From assembly GCA_028386065.3 (NCBI GenBank), contig JAKUCV010007250.1, forward strand, positions 143,395 through 207,394: a DNA stretch of 64,000 bases. The letters are read 5' to 3'. The number at the start of each line of letters is the position of its first letter. The first letter of the stretch is position 1. The translations under genes were made by a program, and so were the position numbers. Of the stretch, positions 62,240 to 64,000 are shown one piece after another. The notes beneath the pieces were generated by a model that did not search any database, was not told the DNA's origin, and was given only the letters and a program-made list of their open reading frames with translations. Source of the DNA: Turnera subulata. Its lineage: Eukaryota > Streptophyta > Magnoliopsida > Malpighiales > Passifloraceae.

Positions 62240-62348
62240 AAACGGAGCGGTGAGGTGTAAATCATCAAAAGCATTTAAAAGCAAACAACGCTCAGGCAAC
62301 CAAAACCACAACGTTCAGCAAAAAGAAAATACCCACGCTTCCAACACA

Positions 62349-63032
62349 ATGCCTGCTCCATCATCCGTCTTCTTCGTCGAAGGTGCCAATCTAAGCAGAA
62401 GGAACCGTCTGGCCTACAGCATGGTCAACGAGCGTCCAGAAGAGCTGCCGAATGAGTTTGGCAGAATGCCGCGTCTGGTCTTCGTCGAAGAACTCTACTC
62501 GTCCAGATTCTTCGTCACTCCCATGGAAGAGACGTTCTTCCTGGAGGACCATGGAACTCTGAGGACCTCCTACTACGGATCGACAAACTCCATCATGTTC
62601 TTCATCTCCGAAAGGATTCAGGAGTTCAACCTAGAGTCCACTTGCCATACCCTGGAGCAAGGTACCTACTACCAGCTCTCGATGACGGCTCAGAGCATGC
62701 CCAGAGTCACTCGTCTGCCCGTAACTTGGCCAAAGGCCCGACTACTGGTGTGGAACTGCAGAGGAGTCGCAAGGCGTTCCCAGGAGTTCTCGCATACCCT
62801 GAGGGACTTGAAGAACCAATACAAACCAAACGTGGTTCTTCTGACGGAGACCCAGTGGCAGCCTCAAGACGATCACGGTCTCATCCCACTCCGGTTCCCA
62901 CAAACAAACCAGTTCGAGCTTCCAGGCCAGAACAACGCAGGCGGCATGTGGTTCTCGTGGAGCGACAGTATCCAGGTCAACATCAACAATGACCCCAACA
63001 GCTTCAGGGTCAATGTCGTTCCAAGGAGATAA
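62349..63032 (+). CDS. Antisense ORF 2 of the LTR element, novel N-terminus fused to a partial endonuclease-like (EEP) fold
   Basis: The frame encodes 227 residues, starting MPAPSSVFFVEGANLSRRN; an upstream in-frame extension to 62250 lacks an ATG. Residues 1 to about 125 are unlike anything I know, with repeated FF and VEE segments (FVEELYSSRFFVTPMEETFF). From about 133, RLLVWNCRGVARRSQEFSHT then KPNVVLLTETQ matches the first strand and the catalytic-Glu strand of LINE-type endonuclease domains, and NNAGGMWFSWSD matches the following strand. The later catalytic motifs (GDFN and SDH) are absent; the frame ends NVVPRR. It would therefore not be an active nuclease. GC-rich codon choice and an uninterrupted frame suggest selection. 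It runs antisense to the retrotransposon. Confidence 0.7.
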   Translation: MPAPSSVFFVEGANLSRRNRLAYSMVNERPEELPNEFGRMPRLVFVEELYSSRFFVTPMEETFFLEDHGTLRTSYYGSTNSIMFFISERIQEFNLESTCHTLEQGTYYQLSMTAQSMPRVTRLPVTWPKARLLVWNCRGVARRSQEFSHTLRDLKNQYKPNVVLLTETQWQPQDDHGLIPLRFPQTNQFELPGQNNAGGMWFSWSDSIQVNINNDPNSFRVNVVPRR

Positions 63033-63285
63033 ATGTATTTCTTTTTTTTATAAAAATATCAATGTAATATTTCTGCTTGTAATATCAATATTAGCAATAT
63101 TAATAATATTTATATTTCCGCTTATCTATGGCATCATTACCTCTTATGTGTATGTTCTGCGACTGCTGGCGTCCCTTGACGGGATCCATAATGCACTAAC
63201 TAAAATGATATAAAATAATAAACAAATGGAGCAAACTATGCAAACAAGGACAACAAACATACAAAGACTGCTCAACAAGACCTAA
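63033..63285. other. Interior spacer of the LTR element
   Basis: AT-rich DNA after antisense ORF 2. It probably contains its 3' UTR and, on the other strand, the leader region of the retrotransposon RNA. Confidence 0.4.
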
Positions 63286-63305
63286 CGCCCGCTCCGCTAC
63301 CAAAA
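63286..63305 (-). other. Primer-binding-site-like sequence
   Basis: On the minus strand TTTTGGTAGCGGAGCGGGCG follows the LTR end. TGGTA at the start agrees with a tRNA 3' end (CCA) and with the TGGTAtcagagc of initiator-Met sites for the first five and some later bases. The exact tRNA is uncertain. Confidence 0.5.
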
Positions 63306-64000
63306 TGAAACGCCCCGACCCGTATTTACCGTACACAGTAAACACGTGCCGGAACTGTGACAACTCAATCAAACCAAGCCCAGCATACAGTGTATACAAC
63401 AGTAACTCGGCTCAACAGCCCAAAAATAATAACGTCAATAACTACATAACCGGCCCAATGGCCCAACAATAGCAAAATAATGCACAGCGGAAGACTTAAT
63501 AACTCACAAAGACACTGTATGCGACACATGATGCAAACTATGGATGCGAGCCTTGTCCAAGGGATAACGCCGCAACCTGTCTGGAATGCACCAAACCTGT
63601 ACCACAAATAACTCATCCTACGGGGATGAAAGCCCGCAAGTGAGGGAGAGTCCGAAGTGCTCACCAACCAAGGATAAACAGAAATATGCAGGCAACTATA
63701 ATACTTCAAAGAAGAATTACAGACAATAATCACAACCATACCAAAGTCAATACCGTACAAAACAGACCAAACTCAAGGACTCGACCCAACGTACCAAGGA
63801 TTTTATTATTATTAATTTTTTTTCCAATTTTATTATTCTGGCCCCGTCACGGATAAGCTAAGGTCGTACCAGGCTATCAACCTGTTATGGCGCCAGATCA
63901 AAAAGAACCTGGGATCAACATCCCAATATCAAATCTCAGGGATCAACATCCCAATAACAATCCCAAGGATCAACATCCCAATCACAATCTCAGGGATCAA
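63306..64000 (-). repeat. Right (5') LTR, truncated by the window end
   Basis: Starts TGAAACGCCCCGACCCG and follows 57634-58330 base for base with roughly 5% differences. The minisatellite (from 63912) is reached before the window ends. Confidence 0.9.

Larger units (their letters stand above)
57634..64000 (-). mobile_element. Non-autonomous LTR retrotransposon with antisense genes (5' LTR incomplete)
   Basis: On the minus strand the order is 5' LTR (63306 rightwards, cut by the window end), a PBS-like site beginning TGG (63302 leftwards), a 2.3-kb interior, a polypurine primer and a 3' LTR (60967-57634). The LTR ends are TGTAACAGCCCGGG and GGGTCGGGGCGTTTCA, i.e. TG...CA. The visible parts of the two LTRs are about 95% identical by eye, so the insertion is fairly young. 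No protease, reverse transcriptase, RNase H or integrase motif was found in the interior, on either strand, so mobility would need a partner element. The interior instead holds two plus-strand genes, opposite to the element's own transcription. Confidence 0.85.

Noticed and set aside
57634..64000. Integrated pararetrovirus as an explanation for the antisense genes
   Set aside because: There are clear LTRs, a polypurine primer and a PBS-like site, and no viral movement, coat or polymerase motif.

Overview
The window is nuclear DNA of a eudicot plant. Its genes have many short exons with GT-AG introns, AT-rich intergenic DNA separates them, and every recognisable protein belongs to a plant family (TCP, POPEYE-type bHLH, PRE-type atypical bHLH, HVA22, plant EB1, plant RPS9). 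I cannot name the species. Exon structures were worked out by hand from splice signals and protein continuity; nearly all close in phase and give proteins of family-typical length.

Positions 1-28000 are a gene-dense euchromatic block. In order it holds a RINT1/MAG2 tethering subunit (+, start just outside the window), a PRE-type HLH regulator (+), a membrane-anchored pectin methylesterase inhibitor-like protein (-), ribosomal protein S9 (-), EB1 (+), HVA22a (-), bHLH47/POPEYE (-) and an unnamed 323-residue membrane-anchored protein with two H-x-S motifs (-). A TCP14-like gene (-) follows at 42.7-44.0 kb and a 2-oxoglutarate dioxygenase (-) at 52.9-54.1 kb. The set MAG2, PRE4/BNQ3, EB1a, POPEYE and TCP14 matches, from memory, an Arabidopsis chromosome 3 neighbourhood (about At3g47620 to At3g47710), so much of the window looks like a conserved syntenic block.

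Positions 28000-38000 hold inserted DNA: a copia relic cut by a 219-bp hAT-type MITE with a perfect 8-bp target duplication, a Helitron-like segment, and a 6.2-kb LINE on the minus strand with a 17-bp target duplication. The LINE is disabled by nonsense codons, frameshifts and a changed reverse transcriptase active site. Positions 38000-42700 and 44700-52100 are mostly gene-free, apart from a 721-bp hAT-like element with an 8-bp target duplication.

Positions 55100-64000 are an insertion pile-up: a 0.92-kb foldback element with inverted arms over 200 bp, a 370-bp polypurine tract, then an LTR retrotransposon on the minus strand. That element has a complete 3.3-kb left LTR, a clear polypurine primer, a short 2.3-kb interior, a PBS-like site and the beginning of the second LTR. 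The interior has no gag or pol. It carries two intact genes in the antisense direction, each with its own TATA box. The second joins a novel N-terminal half to the first part of a LINE-type endonuclease fold. This arrangement is the most unusual thing in the window.
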